Shown here one piece after another: positions 36,157-45,773 of a DNA stretch of 64,000 bases. Position 1 is the stretch's first letter, and every line of letters begins with the position of its first letter. The notes beneath the pieces are model-generated. The model was given only the letters and a program-made list of their open reading frames with translations, did no database searches and was not told the DNA's origin. Source of the stretch: Luidia sarsii (Eukaryota > Echinodermata > Asteroidea > Paxillosida > Luidiidae); assembly GCA_949987565.1 (NCBI GenBank), contig OX465103.1:19353280-19417279 (forward strand), written 5' to 3'. A program made the translations under genes and the position numbers.

Positions 36157-36229
36157 AGCTCGGTGGTCCAGTGGTTAAGACGTCCGTACTAGAATTCGGG
36201 AGTTGCGGGTTCATATCCCGCCCGAGCTG
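36157..36229 (+). ncRNA. tRNA-like unit 2 (B box altered)
   Basis: Perfect acceptor AGCTCGG/CCGAGCT. The B box reads GGTTCATATCC, breaking the consensus, and the T stem starts TGCGGG. It shares the change with unit 3, so the two are sister copies. Confidence 0.55.
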
Positions 36230-36407
36230 CCTGAAATATTTTTATCAGGCACCGGGCAAAGCACTGAGCATTCAGTGTTTACTACGTCGAGTAAGGGCAA
36301 AACCTCTTTGAATTACATTCTCCTCGACGCAAACATTATGTTATATCTATGATGCAACGCGGTACCCGCCGCTATACATTATTCGAATCCACCACACGAC
36401 CTTCACC

Positions 36408-36480
36408 AGCTCGGTGGTCCAGTGGTTAAGACGTCCGTACTAGAATTCGGGAGTTGCGGGTTCATATCCCGCCCGAGCTG
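36408..36480 (+). ncRNA. tRNA-like unit 3 (B box altered)
   Basis: Same GGTTCATATCC change as unit 2, otherwise a full acceptor stem. Its downstream second hairpin is weakened (CACAGAGCATTCAGTG). Confidence 0.55.
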
Positions 36481-36658
36481 CCTGAAATATTTTTATCAGG
36501 CACTGGGCAAAGCACAGAGCATTCAGTGTTTACCAAGTCGAGTAAGGGCAAAACCTCTTTGAATTACATTCTCCTCGACGCAAACATTATGTTATATCTA
36601 TGATGCAACGCGGTACCCGCCGCTATACATTATTCGAATCCACCACACGACCTCGACC

Positions 36659-36731
36659 AGCTCGGTGGTCCAGTGGTTAAGACGTCCGTACTAGAATTTG
36701 GGAGTCGCGGGTTCGAATCCCACCCGAGCTG
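36659..36731 (+). ncRNA. tRNA-like unit 4
   Basis: A and B boxes are intact (GGTTCGAATCC). The T stem 3' side is CCCAC instead of CCCGC, giving one mismatch shared with unit 6. The anticodon arm is irregular as in unit 1. Confidence 0.58.
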
Positions 36732-36909
36732 CCTGAAATATTTTTATCAGGCACCGGGCAAAGCACTGAGCATTCAGTGTTTACCACGTCGAGTAAGGGC
36801 AAAACTTCTTTGAATTACATTCTCCTCGACGCAAACATTATGTTATATCTATGATGCAACGCAGTACCCGCCGCTATACATTATTCGAATCCACCACACG
36901 ACCTTGACC

Positions 36910-36982
36910 AGCTCGGTGGTCCAGTGGTTAAGACGTCCTAACTAGAATTCAGGAGTCGCGGGTTCGAATCCCGCCCGAGCTG
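36910..36982 (+). ncRNA. tRNA-like unit 5
   Basis: Acceptor and T stems are perfect and the B box is intact. The anticodon arm reads GTCCTAACTAGAATTCAGG, a variant of the other copies. The downstream hairpin is weakened as in unit 3. Confidence 0.58.
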
Positions 36983-37160
36983 CCTGAAATATTTTTATCA
37001 GGCACCGGGCAAAGCACAGAGCATTCAGTGTTTACCAAGTCGAGTAAGGGCAAAACCTCTTTGAATTACATTCTCCTCGACGCAAACATTATGTTATATC
37101 TATGATGCAACGCGGTACCCGCCGCTATACATTATTCGAATCCACCACACGACCTCGACC

Positions 37161-37233
37161 AGCTCGGTGGTCCAGTGGTTAAGACGTCCGTACTAGAATT
37201 TGGGAGTCGCGGGTTCGAATCCCACCCGAGCTG
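37161..37233 (+). ncRNA. tRNA-like unit 6
   Basis: Same T-stem mismatch (CCCAC) as unit 4; boxes A and B intact. Its terminator-like hairpin has TTTTTACC instead of TTTTTATC. Confidence 0.58.
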
Positions 37234-37411
37234 CCTGAAATATTTTTACCAGGCACTGGGCAAAGCACTGAGCATTCAGTGTTTACCACGTCGAGTAAGG
37301 GCAAAACCTCTTTGAAATACATTCTCCTCGACGCAAACATTATGTTATATCTATGATGCAACGCGGTACCCGCCGCTATACATTATTCGAATCCACCACA
37401 CGACCTCGACC

Positions 37412-37484
37412 AGCTCGGTGGTTCAGTGGTTAAGACGTCCGTACTAGAATTTGGGAGTCGCTGGTTCGAATCCCGCCCGAGCTG
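37412..37484 (+). ncRNA. tRNA-like unit 7
   Basis: The A box reads TGGTTCAGTGG and the T stem 5' side reads GCTGG, giving one mismatch. The B box is intact. Its tail ends at the right flanking direct repeat. Confidence 0.58.
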
Positions 37485-37619
37485 CCTGAAATATTTTTAT
37501 CAGGCACCGGGCAAAGCACTGAGCATTCAGTGTTTACCATGTCGAGTAAGGGCAAAACCTCTTTGAATTACATTCTCCTTGACGCAAACATAATGTTATA
37601 TCTATGATACTCAGTGCAA

Positions 37620-38070
37620 GTAAAACACAAATTTCTGGTTTCAAATCCTGCATTTTTATTCAAGAAGGTTACAGGGTAAAGCACTGTGTAGAACCCCTGT
37701 GTAGTATAGCCACTCCAGAATGAGAAAATGTACACCCCATAATTTGGTTGGTATTGCCCCAGGCAAAGGAGAGTGTGTGTTGAATGTGCACAGCCACTTT
37801 CACATTAGCCCTTTTCACACTATGAACGTTCAACACGTGTTGAAACTTACACGGGTCCGACATGGGTCCGACATGGGTCCGACATGGGTCCGACATGGGT
37901 CCGACCCGTGTTGAATTCAACACGGGTCACTCTCGCCGCTATTTCACACTACGCAACGCCACACCGGCATTTTCTCAACCCGTATAATGTTTCGACCCGT
38001 GTAATGCGTGATTGTTTCACACTACACACGGCATCGAACTTTCCACACGGGTTCAATCAGAAACCCCCAT
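37620..38070. repeat. Palindromic MITE-like segment with five copies of an 11-bp repeat
   Basis: GGGTCCGACAT is repeated from 37853 to 37907. It is bracketed by CACGTGTTGAAAC/ACACGGG and CCCGTGTTGAATTCAACACGGG, with TTTCACACTA-type words on both sides (37812, 37942, 38015). It is probably a small foldback element; borders are unclear. Confidence 0.55.
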
Positions 38071-40230
38071 AATGCATTGCGGTGTGTCACGGCACTGTAT
38101 TGCTGACTTCTCGAATCCAGCAGCCGCAAGCGCCTCACTTACTTTTGTGACGCAGTGGATATTGTTACGGCAGCCGTAACACAGTTTCCATTTTCTATAG
38201 TTACGGCAATCCAACTGCGCAAGCGCGAGGACATAAGCCGGATTGAACCACGAAACTAGTGCTTCTGGCCCGCACTGACTTTGGAAGCGCGATGTTAGCT
38301 GGCGACGCTGCCGTCCGGCAGTCGTTCTTGATCTTGATTTGTTGCATTTGCATGATACATTCGTCATTATTTGTTGCCACTATTTGATTAAAGAAAATTA
38401 CAATGTTGATTTGTAAGTACAATAGTTTTATAATTTGTATAGTGGTCTTTTAAACCTCCCTCAGAAAAATCGAATGACCTCGTATTTTCTGCCGCCACAT
38501 GCACGCACGCGAAGTCGACATCGTAGTACAGTGCATCGCTGACGACTTTGTTAGGGACCCGTTTTTTGTCGATCTCACCCTGCGAGAGCATCTTATATAC
38601 ATGATTGTAAAAGACACCTTTTTCCATTCCGATAATGACAGGGATATTGCTTCAAGACAAGCAAATTATGTGCCTACAGCAAGAGAATTTGCCATGTTTC
38701 TTGTGCCTGTACTGAACTTGAGACGGCGCTGCCTGTGCATGTGGGGTTTAATACCCCATGCAACCACGGACGTATAAATATACGTCCATGCATGCAACAA
38801 AACAAAATTTGGCATGTTTGTTCGTTGCACAGTACAATATCTACAGTGTGGCACTGCCACGCATGCACACTTTGCTGAATTCACTTAGCTAGTCAGCAAA
38901 GTTTCCAAGACAGTAAAGAAAGTACATTGTATAATTTGGACCAAAGATCTTATAGCGCGCAAAGTGCGCAAGATGGACTACTCCGTGCAAAAGGTGTAGT
39001 ACGCACTAAACGCCATTTTATTTTTAGTAAGCAACGGAATCTGTCGTTTGCTTTCGGCACTCTGGAAATGAAGCGAGAGAGTCACAAACAGTAAAAAAAA
39101 GTTATTACAGAATGTGATAATTTTTGATGTGATGTGTCCACGAAATGGAGAGAATGTATGCGACTTTGCTTACTAAAATGGTGGCCAGTGCGTACTTCAC
39201 CCGGATGCGTGTGATCTCGGAAGAGTAGGCTATCTATAAGATCTTTGGTTTGGACAAATGAAGTTGAAATAGTAATGCTTAGAGTCCAGTGGTTGACTGG
39301 TTGAAATTATTGATACTGCATTGAGACTTTAGATTTAGAAGACTGTGTGTTGGAATCTAAAGTATGCTAGTTCAGAGCAGTGTCTCTGCATAGTGTAATC
39401 AATGTAGCTGTGCTTGTTGCAGGGATGAAACTCCAAATTTCCAAAATATCTGGAAAAATCCTAAAACCATCAAATATCACCAAATAAAAGGAAACTAAAC
39501 CACCTTGACACCTATTTAATGTGATTAAAGGTTACCGGAGGAGCTGTAGTGTACGTATATCGTTGCACCACAAACAATATTGTGTATCCCGGCTGGTCTA
39601 TTTTCTGTATGTAATCCGACAAAAAATCGCTGTTACAAAAAATCATCCTTCTCCTTTAACCATTTCCAACAAAAAACTGTCCAGATGTCCTTCAAATTGT
39701 GTGACCGATCGACCATTTTGTACATGATGGCAGATATTCCGTTGACGCGTTGAAGTTGACGCACTCAAAATTCACATATATGCAGAATACACACAACGTC
39801 CATAGTGAGTGGTACATGTATGCATAGCGAAACACGTGCGCACAAGATCCAGGTTCTAGTCTTTGTTCAAGGCGTTTTTGTTACCCAAAACAGAAGGGGG
39901 CGGTCTTTTATACAAATTTTGCAAGCGTGTAAGCCCTATGTGTAAGCCGTGTCCGAGGGTTATGTCTGATGGACCTGTGGTGGAGACTACTCACGTCAAT
40001 TGTGACGCGCTGCCCGTTCTGCTTGCAAATTGTATTGACTATTTTTCTTACAGTATTAATAGCGGCGCTGATCCGGAAAAAATTGAAGAAAAAAAACCTG
40101 GAAAAAACGGGAAACATGTTCTGCCGTGCCAATATCCGGATTTCCGGATATATACAGACAAGTTTCATCCCAGCTATTGAGGGTGGGTAGGGCAATGGTC
40201 CATTTATACATGTGCATGTAGATAGGACCA
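38070..40230. other. No gene recognised
   Basis: Only short ORFs without domains. There are local inverted words (GGGGTTTAATACCCC at 38742, GGACGTATAAATATACGTCC at 38768). No supported exon of the MITF-like gene was found here on the minus strand. Confidence 0.35.
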
Positions 40231-40232
40231 GC

Positions 40233-41480
40233 TGTTACAGTGTGGGAACACTGGGGGAGTGCTGTACCCCCTGAGGTCATTCCTTGAGCTGGAGTGGAGA
40301 CCCACACTGGTGTAGGTTGTTATAGCAACAAGGGTACTGGCTAAAGGCTGAGATAAGCAGTTTTCGCCAAGGGACCAGTGGTCGATTTCACGAAACTCTT
40401 CCTAACTTGAGACCGATCCTAGGATTTAGGAAGAGTCCTAGCTCTAAGATCAGTCTTTTTTTAAGATCGATCCTAAGATCGATTTCACGATACGCGTCTT
40501 AAGCAAGACGCATCGGGAATATAATAAAACCGTCTGATAAATAGTGAACGAGGCTAAATTTGCATGAGCACCATATTGCGACAACTATTTCATGTATTTG
40601 AGATAGATTTTGCCGCGTTGCTGAAGCAGCCGTCGGAGCTTCTTTGATTTCAAGATGGCTGATTGGCGAGCGAACAGGGACAACTTTTTGGCTCCAAACA
40701 AATTTGGTGAAAAGATGTCGTCTGCAAGCTCATAAACAAAACGCTTGCGGGCGGTTTGCATAATATCATTAATGACAGTCGATACTAAGAACAATTATAA
40801 ACAACTGTTTATATAGTGCCATAGTGGTAATTAAATTACCCGAGTTTCATGCATTAGGCCTATGTGATCACCAACCCTGTCTACAAGTTGCATGATCCCC
40901 ATCTACGGAATATTTCATCGTCACGTAAACTATCCAAAGGATTCTGTCTGTCGCGAAAGAGACGTTAATTCTCTTTGCGATGCCCGTCTTGCTTCGTAGT
41001 CGGTCAACAGTAGCAGTGCCATTGCATCTAGCTAGCAACGTACGTACGTACGCATAGTCAATTATTTATAACACAAAATCAATTGCTAAGACGATCCACA
41101 GACCGATCTTAAGTTAGGAAGGGTTCTGCCCCGTTGTCAAGGTATTTAGGACGTGTTAAACCCTTCTTATCTTTGGTGAAATCGTTCTCAGGACGCGTCC
41201 TAAGTTAGGACGAGTTACTCTTCTTAACTCGACTGCAGGTGTTTCCCTGAGAGTTCTGCTTTGTGTACAAAGTGGGAAGTTATGTTTCTAGGGCGTGAGA
41301 GCTACGACTGTGGTAGCCAGTAAGGAAATTGACCTTAGAGTAGACCTGCATGTATGTATGTAGTGAGCATGTTTTACTCCATTGTTTGATCATTGGTTGA
41401 TTAAACTACACTTTCACATTGTTATTAAGCAAAGCGACTGTGTGCATTCAGACCATCCATTGTCTTTGCCAATACAGTGA
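40233..41480 (+). mobile_element. Candidate Ty3/gypsy 5' LTR, split by a nested insertion
   Basis: The segment begins TGTTACAGTGTGGGAACACT, continues to about 40380, and resumes after an unrelated block at about 41236, ending near a CAACA at 41471-41485. It precedes a gypsy-like gag start at 41715. No matching 3' LTR was found downstream of 44158, so the LTR assignment rests on position and the TG...CA form only. Confidence 0.4.
40381..41235. mobile_element. Nested DNA-element candidate with inverted ends
   Basis: The left end (TCGATTTCACGAAACTCTTCCTAACTTGAG) and right end (CTAAGTTAGGACGAGTTACTCTTCTTAACTCGA) are loosely inverted, and GATCGATCCTAAG/CGATCTTAAG words repeat inside. A minus-strand ORF (40585-40794, 69 residues, basic C-terminus) has no clear domain. 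Borders and superfamily are not settled. Confidence 0.4.
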
Positions 41481-41714
41481 ACACAACATTACCAGAATCA
41501 GATGATTAGATGGTAACAAATCTGGTGACCTTGCCAGGACCACATAAATCTTTATGCAGCTGATCAGACACCACCTAGAACATCCCTGATTTGCAGATGA
41601 TGGCCTACCAGAGTGACTGGCAGTATAAAGACACCAGGTAGAACTGGAAGCAGCTGGAGACATCAATCACTGGCCCAACCACGCAATTGATCTGACTACA
41701 GCGGGAACGGGACC

Positions 41715-43365
41715 ATGGAGAGTTTGCTGGAGTTGCAGCAAAGGGTGGTCAGCCAGCTTGGCCAACTGCAACAAGGAGAGCAGCTACAGCAGGCGTGTGA
41801 GAAGCTGGGTGTCAACTAAGGCTATTGTTGTGAAAAAAAATTCTTGTCGACATGTCGCCATAATTTTATGCGGATGTCGACATTGTCGCGACAGAGACTC
41901 TTTTTAGTCAGAAGTCAGTGGTAACTGTGTTGGAACTATTTTTAATTACTGAACGAATGTCAAACCTCCATGGTTGTGAAATTTGTTTTCATGGATAATC
42001 TTAATTTCAATCAAATTTCATATTTAATGGCTTTTGTATTTAAGATTATACATCACAAAATCTTTTTTGTGCCGATATTGTGTGTTACCATCGTAATTTC
42101 CTTAAAAAATCATAAAAAAGCAACTGCTCATTGTTTATTCATGACGTCATCGATTGTCGATGCGTGCATTCTCACTGAAATAAATAATGAATATTTATGA
42201 ATTTGTTGCACAGCAGCACCAGTGGTTTTCCTATTAGTTATGCACATGGAAGTTGGACAACCAGATAGTTTCACTGAAAAGAAAAGACGTCACCGTCTGC
42301 ACCTAGCTAAAGGTAGCCACGTATTGGGCCCAAAAACCCAGCCACGTATTGGGCCATACATTCAGAAAAAGCTAGAACGTATGCGGCAAAAGGAGGCCCT
42401 TTTTCTGATGTACATATGTACCTCGGGTCTGTTTTTCAACGAAATAAAATGCGCGGCTGCCGAGATTTTTGGCCAAAATACACGGCTACCTTGTAGGTAC
42501 CGTCCGCGATGCATGTGCGATCTCATTTCTCGATCCTTCCCTCAATCTCTGCATTGCATCGGTATCCAGTACACACGTGTATTAAATGTATGCGTTGCGT
42601 CAACGTACACCAGCTACTGTACTGCTGACAACTGGCCATAGAAACGTGTGCTGTACAGTTTGTACACTGTACTGTACATCATAATGGCAAATGCAATCGG
42701 TAAAAACATATTTAGTAACTATTGTTTTGCGCCGTGGATAAGCAAAACCAATTTTTAGAAATTTTTGTTCCCTTTTTGTTCCCTCGTTTTCAGAGATGGC
42801 CATTAAGAGACTGGATTTCATTGTTTTTGTCGACAACCGAAAAACCTTGTCGACATGTCTGGATATTTCTTTGTCAACAACGATGTCAACATAATCCACG
42901 TCGACAACAGCCTTATTGTCAATGCACAGACAACCAGCACAGAGAACACCCGCCTGGTCCTCATCAGAAGGCTGACCCGTCACCTCAACAGTGAGGCCAT
43001 TGAAGAAAATGGAGGACAGTGGGCAGAAAATCTTTAAAGATCTACACTTCCTCGTAGGAACAACAGGCACTCCCACTGACTTGCCAGTCCCATCGGTTGC
43101 ACCACCAACACCAGGACCGACCACCACAGCCACACCGGTCACCACTTCCAACCCAACGGCCATCCTAGTAGATCAGATAATGGGATTGCCCCAGAAGGAG
43201 TTCCGGATCATCAGGTTGGTTAGCCAGGCCAGAAGGACAGGCTCTTCCACAGCACCCCTATCCCTCAGGAATGCCCCAGCTGTCTACCAACGGTATATGG
43301 AGTCCTGCCTTGATGACCTGAACAACAAAGTTTGTATGGTCTACTGTACCTCGACGACACGTTGA
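41715..43365 (+). pseudogene. Ty3/gypsy Gag and start of RT (broken by a nested insertion)
   Basis: At 41715 a frame opens with MESLLELQQRVVSQLGQLQQ, a coiled-coil-like Gag start. After the nested element, 42925-43035 reads TRLVLIRRLTRHLNSEAIEE, like the small SAP-like segment at the start of many gypsy Gags. A Pro/Thr-rich stretch follows, then at 43255-43330 the RT segment LRNAPAVYQRYMESCLDDL. The YLDD catalytic motif exists in an adjacent frame at about 43343-43354, so a one-base change has broken the RT. Most of Gag, the protease and the RT N-terminus are deleted. Confidence 0.65.
41817..42882. mobile_element. hAT-like non-autonomous element nested in the gypsy remnant
   Basis: The left end TAAGGCTATTGTTGTGAAAAA and the right end (minus strand TCGTTGTTGACAAAGAAA) are loosely inverted, with ACATGTCGACAAG words near both. 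Flanks read GTGTCAAC and ATGTCAAC, a possible 7-8 bp target duplication. Internally, TTTCTCGATCCTTCC and CAACGTACACCAGC also occur in the hAT-like copies A and B, so it may be a distant relative. Confidence 0.45.
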
Positions 43366-43369
43366 GAGA

Positions 43370-44158
43370 GTGCAGAAGGTTCTTCATCGCATGCAGGAGC
43401 ATGGCATGAAATTGAGACCCTTCAAGTGTTCTTTATTTCCAGCCCAAGTAAAGTTCCTTAGTCGAGTTGTCTCAGGTGATGGCCACTGTATGGATTCTAA
43501 AGAGACATCTGCTATTGATGCACTGAGGGAGAAGTGGCCTTCAACTGTTACTGGAGTCCAACAAGTTCTCGGCCTTTTGGTGCTTTATGACCTTCTGAAG
43601 CAAGACCAGACCAAAGCCAAGTGCTCACCCAAATATGACCGACGTCATGGAAACCAAAGAGGACAGAAGAGCAGAGTCCAGAGGAGAAAGAACGACCCGG
43701 TGGTGTGGGAGCCAAAACATCAGGACGCCCTGGAGTCAATCCTTGACTGTCTGCGGCAGCCACCAGTCATGGCATATCCTGATTTCTCCCTCCCCTTTGT
43801 TCTACACACAAATGCATCCCAGGATGGACTCAGAGCTCTCCTTTACCAGAAACAAGATGGTAAACCACGAGTCATTGGATATGGTTCCCGGACATTATCC
43901 CCAGCCGAAAACTACCACATGCATTCAGGAAAACTTGAATTTGTTGCGCTCAAGTGGGCAGTAACAGAGCACTTGCGCGACTACCTATACTATGCCACGT
44001 ATATCACAGTGTACACGGATAATAATCCACTCACGTACGTCCTCTCTAAGGCCAAACTAAATGCAACGGGGGCACCGCTAGGTGGCAGAGCTTGCAGACT
44101 ACAACATGGAGATCAAGTACTGTCCCGGAAAGGCGAATGGAGATGCATACACTTCTAA
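43370..44158 (+). pseudogene. Ty3/gypsy RT thumb, connection and RNase H fragment
   Basis: The 262-residue frame starts just after the RT catalytic site: HRMQEHGMKLRPFKCSLF and VKFLSRVVSGDG, typical of RT after YLDD. Then come PVMAYPDFSLPFVLHTNASQ, an RNase H start where the usual Asp in DAS is Asn (HTNASQ), VIGYGSRTLSPAENYHMHS, and LKWAVTEHLRDYL. ITVYTDNNPLTYVL closes the RNase H core. A deletion after VQQVLGLL removed part of the connection. The frame runs out near 44100 and integrase is absent. Confidence 0.8.
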
Positions 44159-44537
44159 AATTCCACAAAGTATAGAGCAGCTGGAGAGTTCCTACACCAA
44201 GGAAGTACAGTAATGCAAGTAAGAACCCATGAACGAGCGAGCGAGTACGAGGAGATACGAGCACTGTTGAGTGTCTCGTAAGCGCTCAAACGCACTCATT
44301 CAAACTCGCCAGCACACTCAGGCACTTGTAAACCCTCCCTCGTGAACCCTCGCTCGAACGGCCCGGTATTTGCCGTGTCAAGCTCCGCAAGACTCGCATA
44401 TGCCGAAGTGGCCGCACGTGTTGCGTGTTCCGTACCATTGTGAAAATACAGGGTAGGTAAAAGGGTTAATGGGCCATATTTTGAGGGGTAAAAAAATTAA
44501 TAGGCCAAGAATCCTGACAAAAGGAACCTAGCTTTTA

Positions 44538-44855
44538 GTGCCATATTTTATGACATCTGTATTGTATTTTCTGTTCACTTGGGTTTTGTTATTGAAAAGT
44601 GACATTCTATCCTTCGATTTATGTGAGTTGTTGAACGGAAGTGGTGTGTACACCTCTGCGAAAATGGTGTGTTCCAAGCTGAATCCTTCAGACTTTGACA
44701 TCCGGGAACTTCACGCCGAAGCTTTGTCAAGTTCCCTGTACCAATACGTGCTTAATGGATACACCCTGCCTGGAACTGAATACGTGCCTGGCACATGCGT
44801 TGCTCAAAAACAAGCTGCTTCAAAACTCCTGTCAGACATCGCAGTGTTGAATTGA
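44538..44855 (+). CDS. Unrecognised 105-residue ORF
   Basis: The N-terminus is hydrophobic (about residues 5-20), followed by a balanced soluble-looking stretch with KMVCSKLNPSDFDIRELHAE and a C-terminal VAQKQAASKLLSDIAVLN. The second half looks more protein-like than most short ORFs here, and an internal ATG (44664) could start it. I cannot assign a family; it could be a captured exon or a decayed transposon ORF. No neighbours help. Confidence 0.3.
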   Translation: MPYFMTSVLYFLFTWVLLLKSDILSFDLCELLNGSGVYTSAKMVCSKLNPSDFDIRELHAEALSSSLYQYVLNGYTLPGTEYVPGTCVAQKQAASKLLSDIAVLN

Positions 44856-44859
44856 CACC

Positions 44860-45315
44860 ACATACTGCTCAGTATCCGATTGAGGAGAATCTATTCCAAA
44901 CAGTATAGGCCTATGCAGCCATATAATTATGCTACAATGAATAACAAACCGCAATGCCTGTTTCGTAGTTGGAATCTTCTTTTTCCTTTTCAAAGGGAAA
45001 TCCATACGTGTCCTGGGTGATACTTCGGACGGTCCGATTTAATTTCAAATCTTGCGCAAATTTGTTGCGCCGTCAACAAAGCGTTGCTTATAATCATAGA
45101 GGAACCCTCCATGCTTAAATTGATATTGATAGAGCCATCACCACATTAACATTCAGCGAGATTGAATGTCGAAAACAAGTCAAAATGCGGACTTGAAAAG
45201 CGTTGTACATTTGTTTTTACATAGCTTTGATATGACAAGTGGTTGATAATCACCAGAAAAATATCGGCAGGCAAGCCTACTGTACAATGTACTCGCTACC
45301 ATCTACGAGTATAAA
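44860..45315. other. No gene recognised
   Basis: Short AT-rich flank of the DIRS element; nothing supported on either strand. Confidence 0.4.
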
Positions 45316-45355
45316 TCCTCCCCCACAGTAGTGTGGGTCAGGTCTACTAGTGAAT

Positions 45356-45492
45356 ACTTACCCAAATAACATCTACCTATGCATATTTCCCTAGTATTGT
45401 TAGATATCACGCTAAGCTTTTGATCAACTGGAGTGCGCCCTCTATATCCCACAATGCCTAGCGGTGCCGCGCCCGAGATCACCCTTCTTTTT
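45356..45492. repeat. DIRS right inverted terminal repeat (137 bp)
   Basis: From ACTTACCCAAATAACATCTA to ACCCTTCTTTTT; the inverse of 51727-51863, of equal length. An extra ~40 bp outside it (45316-45355) is unique to this end and is mirrored in the internal complementary region. Confidence 0.92.
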
Positions 45493-45539
45493 TGGAGCGC
45501 TCCAATACAGGAGCTGTGAAGTGGGGAGGTGGGCGGGAG

Positions 45540-45637
45540 TGTTATTTGGGTAAGTATTCACTAGTAGACCCGACCCACACTACTGTGGGGGAGGAGTCTA
45601 CTGCGTTCAACTTACCCGAATAACATCTACCTATGCA
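45540..45637. repeat. DIRS internal complementary region
   Basis: The first half (45540-45595) is the complement of 45316-45372. The second half (45596-45637) is the complement of 51834-51877. The join at 45595/45596 predicts the circular junction GGAGGA|GTCTAC. Confidence 0.92.
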
Positions 45638-45773
45638 GAGTAGCACCGTTATTAGGAGGTGGGAAAGGCGGTAAAGCACAGGGGCCAGGCACCGATAGGT
45701 CATAAGATCTAAAGATAAGACCACAAATAAAGGTAAGATATCCGCTAACCTTAGCTGATGGTCCTGGCTGTTT

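Larger units (their letters stand above)
35883..37618 (+). repeat. Tandem array of seven 251-bp tRNA-like units, flanked by a 12-bp direct repeat
   Basis: Seven tRNA-like heads start exactly 251 bp apart (35906, 36157, 36408, 36659, 36910, 37161, 37412). Each unit contains the 73-nt tRNA-like head, a GCCTGA-(loop with TTTTT)-TCAGGC hairpin, a CACTGAGCATTCAGTG hairpin, and a conserved tail with CGAGTAAGGGCAAAACCTC and GACGCAAACAT. Interior units also carry about 45 bp (from GCAACGCGGTACCCGCCGC to ATTCGAATCCACCACA) between tail and next head. The outer edges lack it and are flanked by ATACTCAGTGCA at 35883-35894 and 37607-37618. This looks like a SINE insertion whose unit was then amplified. 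Confidence 0.9.

Noticed and set aside
36157..37480. CRISPR-like array (regular direct repeats)
   Set aside because: The period is 251 bp with near-identical units and no unique spacers, in a eukaryotic intron.
35906..37484. A cluster of seven functional tRNA genes
   Set aside because: The anticodon arm has an eight-base loop, a T-T closing pair and no U33, so charging or decoding is unlikely; they are better seen as tRNA-like SINE heads.
40757..40780. Possible bHLH basic-region exon of the MITF-like gene on the minus strand
   Set aside because: The local frame reads STVINDIMQTARKRF, which lacks the ERRRR basic motif and lies inside a transposon-like block.
42600..43163. 187-residue minus-strand ORF across the gypsy remnant
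   Set aside because: It crosses the border of a nested insertion and runs antisense to Gag sequence; Gly/Val richness comes from the reverse of a Pro/Thr-rich coding stretch.
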